Assembly (NCBI GenBank): GCA_005789925.1
Contig: SXWG01000003.1
Location: 1 to 8,015, forward strand
Source of the DNA: Actinomycetota bacterium
Lineage (GTDB): Bacteria; Actinomycetota; Acidimicrobiia; Acidimicrobiales; Ilumatobacteraceae
Direction of reading: 5' to 3'
Length of the DNA: 8,015 nucleotides
A model generated the notes under the pieces. That model was given only the letters and a program-made list of their open reading frames with translations. It was not told the origin of the DNA and ran no database searches. Positions 1 through 6,640 of the stretch are shown here, piece after piece. Made by a program: the position numbers and the translations under genes. Numbering within the stretch: position 1 is the first letter of the stretch; every line of letters starts with the position of its first letter.

Positions 1-414
1 ATTGCGGCGGCCGGTTCTGTCATGGGTAAGGGTGGCTCAATCGTCAACATCGCATCCTCTGGGGGCGAGATGCCTTATCCGAGCCTCGCTGCCTATGGCA
101 TGACGAAAGCGGCGGTGATGCAGCTCACCCGAACTGCCGCACTCGAGTTCGGCGACAAAGGGATTCGAGTGAATGCGATTGCTCCCGGATTCGTCGACAC
201 ACCGATGGTCCGCAACACTCACCTGCGCAAAGATGGCACGCTCGATGAGGTGAAGCGACGCGAGCATCTCGAGGCTCGTGCGGCCCAATCTCCCTTGGGC
301 CTCACCGGTGAGGTCCAGGACATGGCCATGACAATCTTGTACCTGATGAGCGAGGCTGGTCGTTTCTACACTGGTCAGGTGTTACGTCCTAACGGGGGAG
401 TATTTTTCGGATGA
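1..414 (+). CDS. SDR-family NAD(P)-dependent oxidoreductase, C-terminal part (5' end outside window)
   Basis: The reading frame is open to the left edge, so this is the last 137 residues of a longer gene; SDRs usually have about 250-280 residues. The missing part would carry the Rossmann TGxxxGxG cofactor motif. What is visible is typical SDR. The beta-5 strand GGSIVNIASS ends at the expected catalytic Ser (about residue 20 of the visible part). A YGMTK motif follows with catalytic Tyr32 and Lys36, then the RVNAIAPGFVDTPM segment after beta-6. The C-terminal TGQVLRPNGGVFFG corresponds to the usual 'TGQ..xxDGG' ending. The enzyme should be cytoplasmic and interconvert a hydroxyl and a keto group using NAD(P)H; the substrate cannot be read from this fragment. 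Its TGA stop overlaps the ATG of the next gene (ATGA), so the two are almost certainly co-transcribed and translationally coupled. Confidence 0.93.
   Translation: MAAAGSVMGKGGSIVNIASSGGEMPYPSLAAYGMTKAAVMQLTRTAALEFGDKGIRVNAIAPGFVDTPMVRNTHLRKDGTLDEVKRREHLEARAAQSPLGLTGEVQDMAMTILYLMSEAGRFYTGQVLRPNGGVFFG
394..400 (+). promoter_or_regulatory. Shine-Dalgarno-like site for the alpha/beta hydrolase
   Basis: A GGGGGAG run lies 10 bases before the ATG at 411, inside the last codons of the SDR gene. It is the clearest purine-rich ribosome-binding candidate in the window. With the ATGA overlap it supports 411 as the start of the hydrolase. The spacing is slightly long, so termination-reinitiation coupling may also contribute. 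Confidence 0.4.
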
Positions 415-1259
415 GTGTTGTGAACAATTGGAATCTTCCTGCGACCCGCGGCGGCGAAGCCGCCAACGCAGAATTGAATGAGCGGCGCGAAAAAGCAGCG
501 CTCGACACTCCACCCATTGATGGTGTGCCGCTTGCAAACATGTCCATTGGCGGCGTCGAGTGTCTCGTTGCCGGCGACAGAAATGCGTCACGCGCACTTC
601 TGCACCTCCACGGTGGTGGTTTTCGAATCGGCACTCCACGCACGTGGACGAATTATGCGACTGACTTGGCCCAACGCACGGGATGTGTCGTCGTGGTCCC
701 TGACTATCGACTCGCACCGGAGCATCCTTTTCCGGCTGCCATCCATGATGCCGCGGCGGTGTACGACGAACTCGTCGGTTCAGCGTCGGTGTACGTCGGT
801 GGAGACTCTGCTGGTGGTGCACTTGCAGTGTCGGTCGCCGTGGCCGCACGCGACGCCAAGCGTCCGTTGCCCGTCGGTCTCGTGCTGCTGTCACCATGGC
901 TCGATCTCACCGTGACCGCCGCCAGTTACCCCGCGTTCGACGGCACCGACACGATGTTTTCCAGCCTCTCGGCCAATGAAGCCGCCGATGCGTACCTGCA
1001 AGGGTTGCCGCGTACTCATTCGCTCGCGACTCCGCTGCATGCCGATCTGGCTGGTTTGCCCGATGTGTTGTGTTTTGTTGGTGCCGAAGAGGTGTTGGTC
1101 GACGATTCCATCACATTCGTCACGAAAGCATCGCGGGTCGGCGTGCGAAACGAGTTGCATGTGGTGCCGACGATGCCTCACATCTGGCCGGTCATCATGC
1201 TCGCTGCTGAGCAGACCGAGCAGGCACGCGCAGTCATTGCGCGATTTCTAACTCGCTAG
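411..1259 (+). CDS. alpha/beta hydrolase, hormone-sensitive-lipase (HSL, bacterial family IV) esterase
   Basis: This 282-residue protein fits the HSL/family IV carboxylesterases in length and motif order. It has the oxyanion-hole motif HGGG at residues 67-70 and the following YRLAPEHPFPAA segment (residues 99-110) typical of this family. The nucleophile elbow GDSAGG is at 131-136 (Ser133), and a SPWLDLT segment follows at 161-167. The C-terminal catalytic histidine is in MPHIW (His257). The catalytic-acid position, normally Asp in a 'DPLxD' motif, reads GAEEVLVDD (224-232), which puts Glu227 where the Asp usually sits. No signal peptide is visible, so the enzyme is probably cytoplasmic and cleaves short-chain esters or lactones. 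The ATG overlaps the SDR stop, so it is the second gene of an operon with that oxidoreductase. An SDR next to an HSL esterase suggests stepwise breakdown of an alcohol or ketone via an ester, but the substrate is unknown. Confidence 0.93.
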   Translation: MSVVNNWNLPATRGGEAANAELNERREKAALDTPPIDGVPLANMSIGGVECLVAGDRNASRALLHLHGGGFRIGTPRTWTNYATDLAQRTGCVVVVPDYRLAPEHPFPAAIHDAAAVYDELVGSASVYVGGDSAGGALAVSVAVAARDAKRPLPVGLVLLSPWLDLTVTAASYPAFDGTDTMFSSLSANEAADAYLQGLPRTHSLATPLHADLAGLPDVLCFVGAEEVLVDDSITFVTKASRVGVRNELHVVPTMPHIWPVIMLAAEQTEQARAVIARFLTR

Positions 1260-1267
1260 GACAACGG

Positions 1268-1285
1268 CGCCACGTAGTTGTGGCG
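1268..1285. terminator. Possible bidirectional hairpin terminator between convergent genes
   Basis: CGCCAC at 1268-1273 and GTGGCG at 1280-1285 form a 6-bp GC-rich stem with a 6-base loop. It sits in the 33-base gap between the stop of the esterase (plus strand) and the stop of the MFS gene (minus strand), where a shared terminator would be expected. There is no T-run on either side, so it is not a canonical intrinsic terminator. It may only be a weak hairpin. Confidence 0.3.
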
Positions 1286-1292
1286 ACGACCG

Positions 1293-2753
1293 TCAGCCGC
1301 GCGTAGGTTGGGGATGCATCGTCGAGGCGGCATCGCTGTCGCGCAGCACGATGTGGGCCACGATTCCGCCGACGAACATGAGCACCACTGAGCCCAGAAA
1401 CGCCCAGTGGAATCCGGTCAATCGGTCATCGATGGAGTTGTCACCGCCGCCAGCGTGCTTGGAAAGCGATATGTACACGGTGGACAGAATCGCCACGCCG
1501 AGGGCCGCCGACACCTGTCGCTGAGTCGAGAAGATTGCGCTCGCACGCCCGGTGTCAGACGGAGTGATGTTGGCGTACGTCGCGGCCTGAAGTGGCACGA
1601 AAGCGAACGCCATTGAGAGCCCTCTTCCAAGCATCAGAGCGCGAATCGTCCACGAGGACACGTCGAGCGAGATGAATGCCATCGGCAAGCTGCACAACGA
1701 ACACGTAATGAGCCCGAAGGTGACCAGACGACGAGGTCCGACCGTGTGGTACAGCCGACCCACGATGCGACTGACGAGAATGATGCCGAGTGCTTGTGGG
1801 AATGTTGCGAGGCCGCTGTCGAGGGCGGAGTAGCCGAGCATGATCTGCAGGAACTGCGGTATGAGGAACAGGAACGCCGCAAAACTTCCGTACGACAAAG
1901 TGTTGATGGTGTTTGAGTTGCGGAACATTCGCTCGCGGTAGAGACGGAATGCCAGCATCGGTTGTTCAACTCGCGTCTCGACGACCACCAACAACGCAAA
2001 GAGAGCAAGGCCCCCGAGTCCGGTGAGGAGAACCGAGGGAGACAACCATCCGTGATCGGGTGCCTGCGACAGTGCGTAGAGCACTCCGGCAAGACCGATG
2101 CCCGACAGCAAGAAGCCGGGCACATCGAACTTGCCCGCGGTCGCTTCTTTGCTCTCTTTGAGAAACAACGCACCGAAGATGAAGCCGACGAGTCCGATGG
2201 GCACGTTCACGTAGAAAATCCAGCGCCATGAGGTGTGGTCGATGAGGAGACCTCCGACAATCGGACCGAGCGCAGGAGCAATGACCGTCGGGATGATGAG
2301 CACCGTCGATGCGCGCGCACGTTCTTGAGGCGGGAAAGCACGGAACAACATCGCGGTTCCGACGGGTGTCAACATGCCGCCACCGACTCCTTGCAAGATG
2401 CGGAAGGCAATCATCTGACCGAGGCTCGTTGCGGTACCGCAGAGCACAGACGCGACGGTGAAGATGAACAAGGCGAACAAAAAGGTTCGCTTGGCACCAA
2501 ATTTGTCACCGATCCAGCCCGACGCCGGAATCCACACTGCCAGTGACAACAGATAACCGAGGACGAGCCACTCGATGCCTGTGCCAGTGACTTTGAATTC
2601 ACTGGCGAGCGTGGGAATGGCGACGTTGACAATTGTCGTGTCCATGATGTCGATGAAGAGACCAAGAACGAACACGACAGCGACAATCCACTTGTATTCG
2701 ATGCCGAGTCGAGTCGCGAGACGGTCAGCCAGATGTGTCGATGGCGCGGTCAA
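1293..2753 (-). CDS. MFS transporter, DHA2 (EmrB/QacA-type, 14-TM) family
   Basis: This 486-residue, strongly hydrophobic protein has the length and motifs of the drug:H+ antiporter-2 family. Motif D1 is present in TM1 as DTTIVNVAIP (about 38-47). Motif A, GWIGDKFGAKR (79-89), lies in the loop between TM2 and TM3. The antiporter motif C is in TM5 as ALGPIVGGLL (161-170), followed by SWRWIFYVNVPIG (175-187). These support proton-driven export across the cytoplasmic membrane; substrates in this family range from drugs to lipids and metabolites and cannot be inferred here. The C-terminal tail after the last TM (about 471-486) is short and polar. The start is a TTG at 2753-2751 with no obvious Shine-Dalgarno sequence, and I see no better ATG/GTG before TM1. 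It begins 29 bases after the alcohol dehydrogenase stop on the same strand, so it is probably co-transcribed with it. It converges on the esterase gene. Confidence 0.93.
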   Translation of the reverse strand: MTAPSTHLADRLATRLGIEYKWIVAVVFVLGLFIDIMDTTIVNVAIPTLASEFKVTGTGIEWLVLGYLLSLAVWIPASGWIGDKFGAKRTFLFALFIFTVASVLCGTATSLGQMIAFRILQGVGGGMLTPVGTAMLFRAFPPQERARASTVLIIPTVIAPALGPIVGGLLIDHTSWRWIFYVNVPIGLVGFIFGALFLKESKEATAGKFDVPGFLLSGIGLAGVLYALSQAPDHGWLSPSVLLTGLGGLALFALLVVVETRVEQPMLAFRLYRERMFRNSNTINTLSYGSFAAFLFLIPQFLQIMLGYSALDSGLATFPQALGIILVSRIVGRLYHTVGPRRLVTFGLITCSLCSLPMAFISLDVSSWTIRALMLGRGLSMAFAFVPLQAATYANITPSDTGRASAIFSTQRQVSAALGVAILSTVYISLSKHAGGGDNSIDDRLTGFHWAFLGSVVLMFVGGIVAHIVLRDSDAASTMHPQPTRG

Positions 2754-2782
2754 GGATTGATGTGCACTTTGATCTAACCAGA

Positions 2783-3736
2783 TTAGCGGTCAGCGGCCGC
2801 CCTGAAGGCCTCGACCGCTTCTTCGATCGTGAATCGATGCGTGACGATCGTGTCTGAGAGGTCGGGCATGTCGCCGAGCACTTCTCCCGCATCGACAAAA
2901 TCGTCATGGTCGTGATTGTGGCTGTAGTACAGCGACGGCACGACAGAGATTTCCTTGAACATCACCTCGTTCGACATGGTGACCGGAGTCCAGAACATTC
3001 CGAATTCGACCATTGTCCCCGCAGGTCGACACGCTGCAATCGAGGAATCAAAGCTCTCTTGGTTGCACACGGCATCGAAAACCACATCGTGCACAGCATT
3101 TGGGTGCTCGTCACTCGAATGGACGTTCGCGCCGAGGCGTTCAGCGGCGAGGCGTTGATGTTCATGGCGGGCATACACATCGACCGATGCCCCGCGGTGG
3201 AGCAGTGCTGCGACGGTGAGAAGTCCGATACTTCCACCTCCGACAACCGCTGTCTCCATGCCGGTTTCAACGCGACCGCGGCGGAGACCGTGCATCACCA
3301 CTGCGAGAGGCTCGACCAACCCCACCTCGTGTGATCGAACTGTTGACGGCAGCGGAATGAGGCGGTCGACGGGCACGATGACCTCTTCGGCTAGTCCACC
3401 CTGGGCTGAGATGCCGTTCATGTCCTTGGTCGCATCGCGACACAAATGAGCGAGGTCGCGATCGCAGGTGTCGCAGGTCCCACATGAGCTCTTAGGTCGC
3501 ACTGCCCACAACGTTCCGGCCTCGTCGTACCCGCCGAATTCATGTCCGAGAACGATGTCGCTTATTCCCCACTCGAGAATGTGAAGGTCACTTCCACAGA
3601 TGCCGGCATTCGTCACACGCAGTCGCGTGCCTTCGCCCAATGGAAGTGGAATGTCGACGATTTCGACGGTCTTGTTCTTCGCTATGACAGCGCGCACACC
3701 AGGAACCGTAGTTGTCGCATTGTGCTTGGCACCCAT
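2783..3736 (-). CDS. Zinc-dependent medium-chain alcohol dehydrogenase (compact variant)
   Basis: This is a 317-residue cytoplasmic MDR-superfamily oxidoreductase. Catalytic-zinc ligands are Cys47 (GICGSDLH, 45-52), His65-Glu66 (GHEFGG, 64-69) and Glu142 (VEPLAVVMHG, 141-150), the sorbitol-dehydrogenase-like arrangement. The structural zinc site is intact: Cys85, 88, 91 and 99 (CGTCDTCDRDLAHLC). The nucleotide fold starts at AVVGGGSIG (163-171). Because no Asp/Glu is obvious at the end of beta-2 (VDVYARHEHQR), NADP(H) use is possible. Two features are odd: the segment between GHEF and the structural cysteines lacks the usual 'GxxVxxxxxGDRV' hairpin, and the protein ends at FRAAADR without the customary final 'xxKVVLxP' strand. 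An open frame extends upstream to 3934, but that would run through the end of the SGNH gene. The ATG at 3736 (AGG 6 bases upstream) fits the domain start; a GTG at 3697 is an alternative. It lies 50 bases after the SGNH stop and 29 before the MFS start, a likely operon. Confidence 0.9.
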   Translation of the reverse strand: MGAKHNATTTVPGVRAVIAKNKTVEIVDIPLPLGEGTRLRVTNAGICGSDLHILEWGISDIVLGHEFGGYDEAGTLWAVRPKSSCGTCDTCDRDLAHLCRDATKDMNGISAQGGLAEEVIVPVDRLIPLPSTVRSHEVGLVEPLAVVMHGLRRGRVETGMETAVVGGGSIGLLTVAALLHRGASVDVYARHEHQRLAAERLGANVHSSDEHPNAVHDVVFDAVCNQESFDSSIAACRPAGTMVEFGMFWTPVTMSNEVMFKEISVVPSLYYSHNHDHDDFVDAGEVLGDMPDLSDTIVTHRFTIEEAVEAFRAAADR

Positions 3737-3786
3737 CGAACCTGTGTGGTCGTGAGAAGGGCTGTCCGTGCCTGACGCTGACGTGG

Positions 3787-4557
3787 TCAACGATTGGAAA
3801 TCGTTGCACTGAATGTGGCGAACGCCGAAATTTCCTTGGCGAGAAACGTTCCGCGGATTCGATAACCAGGCACGGTCGGGTGGATACCGTCTCGCTCCCA
3901 CAGTCGCGTCTTCGATGGATAAGCAGCAAACCACGGTGCGATACTCAGATTCGGGTACGTCTTTGTGGCAGATGCCAAAGCTGAGTTGAACCGTCGCGCG
4001 CGACCGACGTAGTCAGGATGCACCCCGCCGTATGTCACTTCCACCCACAGGACGGGCTTTCCCTTCGCTCGACTCATCATTTGGTCGATGATCCACGCCG
4101 GATAGGCCTTTTCGCGCCGCGAAAGCAGGTCATTCGTGCCCATGGCGACGACGATGCCGGAGAGGTTGGCACGAGTGCGAAGAGTCTTTTCCAAGATGCT
4201 CAATCCGTCGAGTGCTCGGCGACCCACCTTGCAGTCAGAGGTGACGGAGCTCCAATCCGCGGATGTTTTGATCGCTGTCGACAATTTTCCGAACGTTTCG
4301 GCTCCAATGCACAGAGAGTCGCCGAGGATGAACAGGCCTCCCAGCTTGGACGGAAGTGTCGTCGACGAAACTGACGACGAGGCAGCCGATGTGGTGGTGG
4401 GCGATATCGATGTGGAACCAGCCGATGGAGCGGTGGTGCTTGTGGTCGTCATGGTGGCGGTGTCAGCTTGAACAGGTGCTGACGTCATGACGACGGAAAC
4501 CAGCGCCAGGTGGACAGGTCGACTAATCATCGAGAGACGACGGCGGGGGGTTGCCAC
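3787..4557 (-). CDS. Secreted SGNH/GDSL-type hydrolase with Ser/Thr-rich linker
   Basis: This protein of up to 256 residues has a Sec-type signal peptide: a basic n-region (RRR at 5-7), a hydrophobic stretch (about 15-28) and a likely cleavage after APVQA (residue 31). A Ser/Thr/Ala-rich linker follows (about 32-70), then the SGNH domain. Block I is GDSLCIG with nucleophile Ser81. Block II glycine is probably Gly112 (VGRRALDG). Block III is GTND with Asn142. Block V is DGIHPT with Asp223 and His226. All four catalytic elements are therefore present. The domain resembles the SGNH domains found at the ends of acyltransferase-3 (OafA-type) proteins, so a role in adding or removing acyl groups on envelope glycans is a reasonable inference. 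The start is either GTG at 4557 or ATG at 4530 (residue 10); both leave a usable signal peptide and neither has a good Shine-Dalgarno sequence. It is divergent from the sulfatase-like gene and probably heads the minus-strand operon. Confidence 0.9.
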   Translation of the reverse strand: MATPRRRLSMISRPVHLALVSVVMTSAPVQADTATMTTTSTTAPSAGSTSISPTTTSAASSSVSSTTLPSKLGGLFILGDSLCIGAETFGKLSTAIKTSADWSSVTSDCKVGRRALDGLSILEKTLRTRANLSGIVVAMGTNDLLSRREKAYPAWIIDQMMSRAKGKPVLWVEVTYGGVHPDYVGRARRFNSALASATKTYPNLSIAPWFAAYPSKTRLWERDGIHPTVPGYRIRGTFLAKEISAFATFSATISNR

Positions 4558-4575
4558 GTGGTCATTGTGTCATGT

Positions 4576-4598
4576 GTGCCACCATTGCTTGGTGGCAC
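4576..4598. promoter_or_regulatory. Perfect 8-bp inverted repeat in the divergent start region (operator or RNA hairpin candidate)
   Basis: GTGCCACC at 4576-4583 and GGTGGCAC at 4591-4598 are exact reverse complements separated by 7 bases. The repeat lies between the head-to-head SGNH and sulfatase-like genes and overlaps the likely GTG start (4592) of the latter. As DNA it could be a dimeric repressor operator controlling both genes. As RNA it could form a GC-rich hairpin that masks the sulfatase start. I could not place convincing -10/-35 elements around it. Confidence 0.45.
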
Positions 4599-6640
4599 TA
4601 CGGCGATTCGTGACTTATCTGGCGCTCGCCACCATCGCTGTGTCGCAACCGTTGCTCGACTTGTACGGCACGAACCTCACGGTGTTCTCTGCCGCCAAGG
4701 TCGGACGATTGGAGATCGGCGTCTTCATCGTGCTGGTGATGATCGTTCCGGCACTCGTTGCCACCCTCGTGGATCGTTTCAGTGTCCGCTTCGGATCCGT
4801 CGTGCATCGTTCCGTTGAGGTCACGATCGCGTTCCTGTTCTTGTTCGTGTTCGGGATGGTCCTGCTTCGCTGGTTGAAAGTCGAACGCGACTATCTGGTG
4901 TATCCGGCGAGCGTCGTGTTCGCAGTTCTTCTCACCAGGTTGTACACCGCGCGCGAGTCGCTTCGTCAGTGGGTCAGCTGGTTGTCGATCGTCGCTGTCG
5001 CCGTGCTCGCGACATTCGTGCTTCAAGCCCAACCGATTCTGTTCCCGGGGCCAACGACATTCGCAGATGCCTCGGTCGAACGCACGGACGTTCCAGTGTT
5101 CATGGTCATCATGGACGAGGCCCCTTTGTATGCGATGCTCGGCTCAGACGGCCGCATCAATGCCGAGCGGTTCCCGCATTTTGCGCAGTTGGCGACGGAG
5201 TCCACGTGGTACCGCGACAACACGGCCATCTCGAATTTCACCCACCAGGCAGTGCCCGGAATCATGGCGTCGAAGATCCCGGAGAAAGACGACAGCCCGT
5301 TCCTCGCATTGCATCCGCGCAACATCTTCACATTGCTCGGCGACAAGATGGATGTCGATGCGGTCGAGCCAGTCACGTCGCTGTGCCCGAGCGACGTGTG
5401 CAGCAACACCGAAGAAGCCACAGGGTTCTCAGGGTCGCGCCTCTGGTCGTTTCTCAAAGATGCACTTGTTGTGTACGGGCAACGCACATTGCCGTATTAC
5501 TCGCGCCGTGGTCTTCCCGACACCGAGCACGGATGGGGAGGTTTCGGTGCCGTCGAGTCACGCTTCGTCGAGCAGCTGAAGACCGGCGCGCTTGGCCAGG
5601 CGACCGCGATCGTCGACGGGGCGCGGGATTTGGTTCAGGCATCACAAGGGGAAAAGGCGGCGCTTCGTTTGGTGCACGCGCTCGTGCCGCACGCACCCTG
5701 GTACATGACCCCTGATCAACGCATCACGTCAATTCCGATCTACAGCACGACCAGCAACCCAGAGTTCGGCGACGGCTCTCGTGACAACTACCAGCGTTTT
5801 TTGCATCAATTCATCGGCACTGACAAAGCGATTGGGCAAGCGATGAAAGTGTTGAAAGACGCCGGCCTGTGGGACGAGGCGTTGGTCATCGTCACCGCTG
5901 ACCATGGCATCTCGTTCGTGCCCGGAAAGCAACAGAGAAACGTGGTGCTGAAAGACCGTGAACGGGTGCTCGACATCTACAAAGTCCCCACTTTCGTCAA
6001 ATACCCCGGTCAACAAGCGGGTGAGACATCAGATTGTGCTTCGTCGAACTTGGATCTTGTGCCGACAATCGCCGATGTGCTCGACGTGAAGACCGATTGG
6101 ACGTTTCTTGGCGGCTCGCTCGTCGACCGTTGTCCTCAAAGAGACAAGCGGCCGATTGAGACGGCGACTGGGAAGCGCGGACAAGTTGCAGAGAGCTTCA
6201 GCGACCTGCTCACGCGAGTTTCCTATTACGACAAAGTCGTTCCGGCCGACGGCGACGTCAGAACTGTCGCAGCCGTCGGGTCGTCTGCAACGCTCATCGG
6301 CCAACGGCTTGACGTGACGCAAGCGACGGACCAAGTCCTCAAGTGGACCGTGAGTCGTCCGCAAGATTTCGTGAACCTGACGGCAGAACCCGGTAGTCGG
6401 GTCGCAGTGACAATCAACGGAGGCATCGTGAGCGGCGCCTTCGCCGTGGGTACCGAAGGAATTCTGGTGATTGATGGCATTGCTGCCGGTGTGGTCGGGG
6501 AGCTGAGCGGAGCAGAAGGCGTCTACGGCTACACCGCAGTCATCGACTCGACACTGATGACACCTGGTGACCACACGGTCGAACTTGTCATTCGCGCTCC
6601 AGATGGCACTTTGACGTCAGCCGGGCCGCCCTCGCCGTAA
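4592..6640 (+). CDS. Membrane-anchored sulfatase-like (alkaline phosphatase superfamily) hydrolase/transferase
   Basis: Counted from GTG 4592 the protein has 682 residues. An N-terminal membrane domain has about five TM segments (roughly 5-25, 41-60, 74-95, 101-118 and 128-150). The extracytoplasmic domain has sulfatase-fold features: VFMVIMDEAP (169-178) with metal-ligand candidates Asp175/Glu176, a NFTHQAVPGIM segment (215-225) with Thr217 as nucleophile candidate, HALVPHAPW (362-370), and VTADHG (434-439) with Asp437/His438. SSNLDLVPTIADVL (484-497) is also typical. After about residue 565 there is a beta-rich domain with a VAVTINGGI strand (604-612), as in other actinobacterial proteins of this type. 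Relatives include lipoteichoic-acid synthase and phosphoglycerol or phosphoethanolamine transferases, so envelope modification is likely; true sulfatase activity is not implied. The frame opens upstream to 4487, but that part overlaps the SGNH start and is non-hydrophobic; GTG 4574 or GTG 4610 are alternatives. No clear Shine-Dalgarno sequence is seen. Its 3' end overlaps the convergent GGDEF-EAL gene by 24 bases. Confidence 0.88.
   Translation: MALRRFVTYLALATIAVSQPLLDLYGTNLTVFSAAKVGRLEIGVFIVLVMIVPALVATLVDRFSVRFGSVVHRSVEVTIAFLFLFVFGMVLLRWLKVERDYLVYPASVVFAVLLTRLYTARESLRQWVSWLSIVAVAVLATFVLQAQPILFPGPTTFADASVERTDVPVFMVIMDEAPLYAMLGSDGRINAERFPHFAQLATESTWYRDNTAISNFTHQAVPGIMASKIPEKDDSPFLALHPRNIFTLLGDKMDVDAVEPVTSLCPSDVCSNTEEATGFSGSRLWSFLKDALVVYGQRTLPYYSRRGLPDTEHGWGGFGAVESRFVEQLKTGALGQATAIVDGARDLVQASQGEKAALRLVHALVPHAPWYMTPDQRITSIPIYSTTSNPEFGDGSRDNYQRFLHQFIGTDKAIGQAMKVLKDAGLWDEALVIVTADHGISFVPGKQQRNVVLKDRERVLDIYKVPTFVKYPGQQAGETSDCASSNLDLVPTIADVLDVKTDWTFLGGSLVDRCPQRDKRPIETATGKRGQVAESFSDLLTRVSYYDKVVPADGDVRTVAAVGSSATLIGQRLDVTQATDQVLKWTVSRPQDFVNLTAEPGSRVAVTINGGIVSGAFAVGTEGILVIDGIAAGVVGELSGAEGVYGYTAVIDSTLMTPGDHTVELVIRAPDGTLTSAGPPSP

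Noticed and set aside
382..897. 171-codon open frame on the minus strand inside the esterase gene
   Set aside because: Its product is Arg/His-rich without any recognisable fold and lies wholly antisense to a well-supported esterase.
3737..3800. Possible separate promoter for the alcohol dehydrogenase (TTGACC overlapping the SGNH stop on the minus strand)
   Set aside because: No convincing -10 element lies 16-18 bases downstream of the TTGACC, so co-transcription from the SGNH gene is the simpler reading.
4480..4487. TGACGTCA 8-bp palindrome
   Set aside because: It falls in signal-peptide codons of the SGNH gene, is short, and has no partner copy nearby; probably chance.
4487..4591. N-terminal extension of the sulfatase-like protein from the ATG at 4487
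   Set aside because: It would overlap the signal-peptide codons of the divergent SGNH gene by about 70 bases. The added residues are Arg/Cys/His-rich and non-hydrophobic before the first TM segment.
4969..5715. 248-codon open frame on the plus strand inside the sulfatase-like gene
   Set aside because: It is a shifted-frame shadow with an Arg-rich, low-complexity product; the other frame has clear TM and sulfatase-fold motifs.
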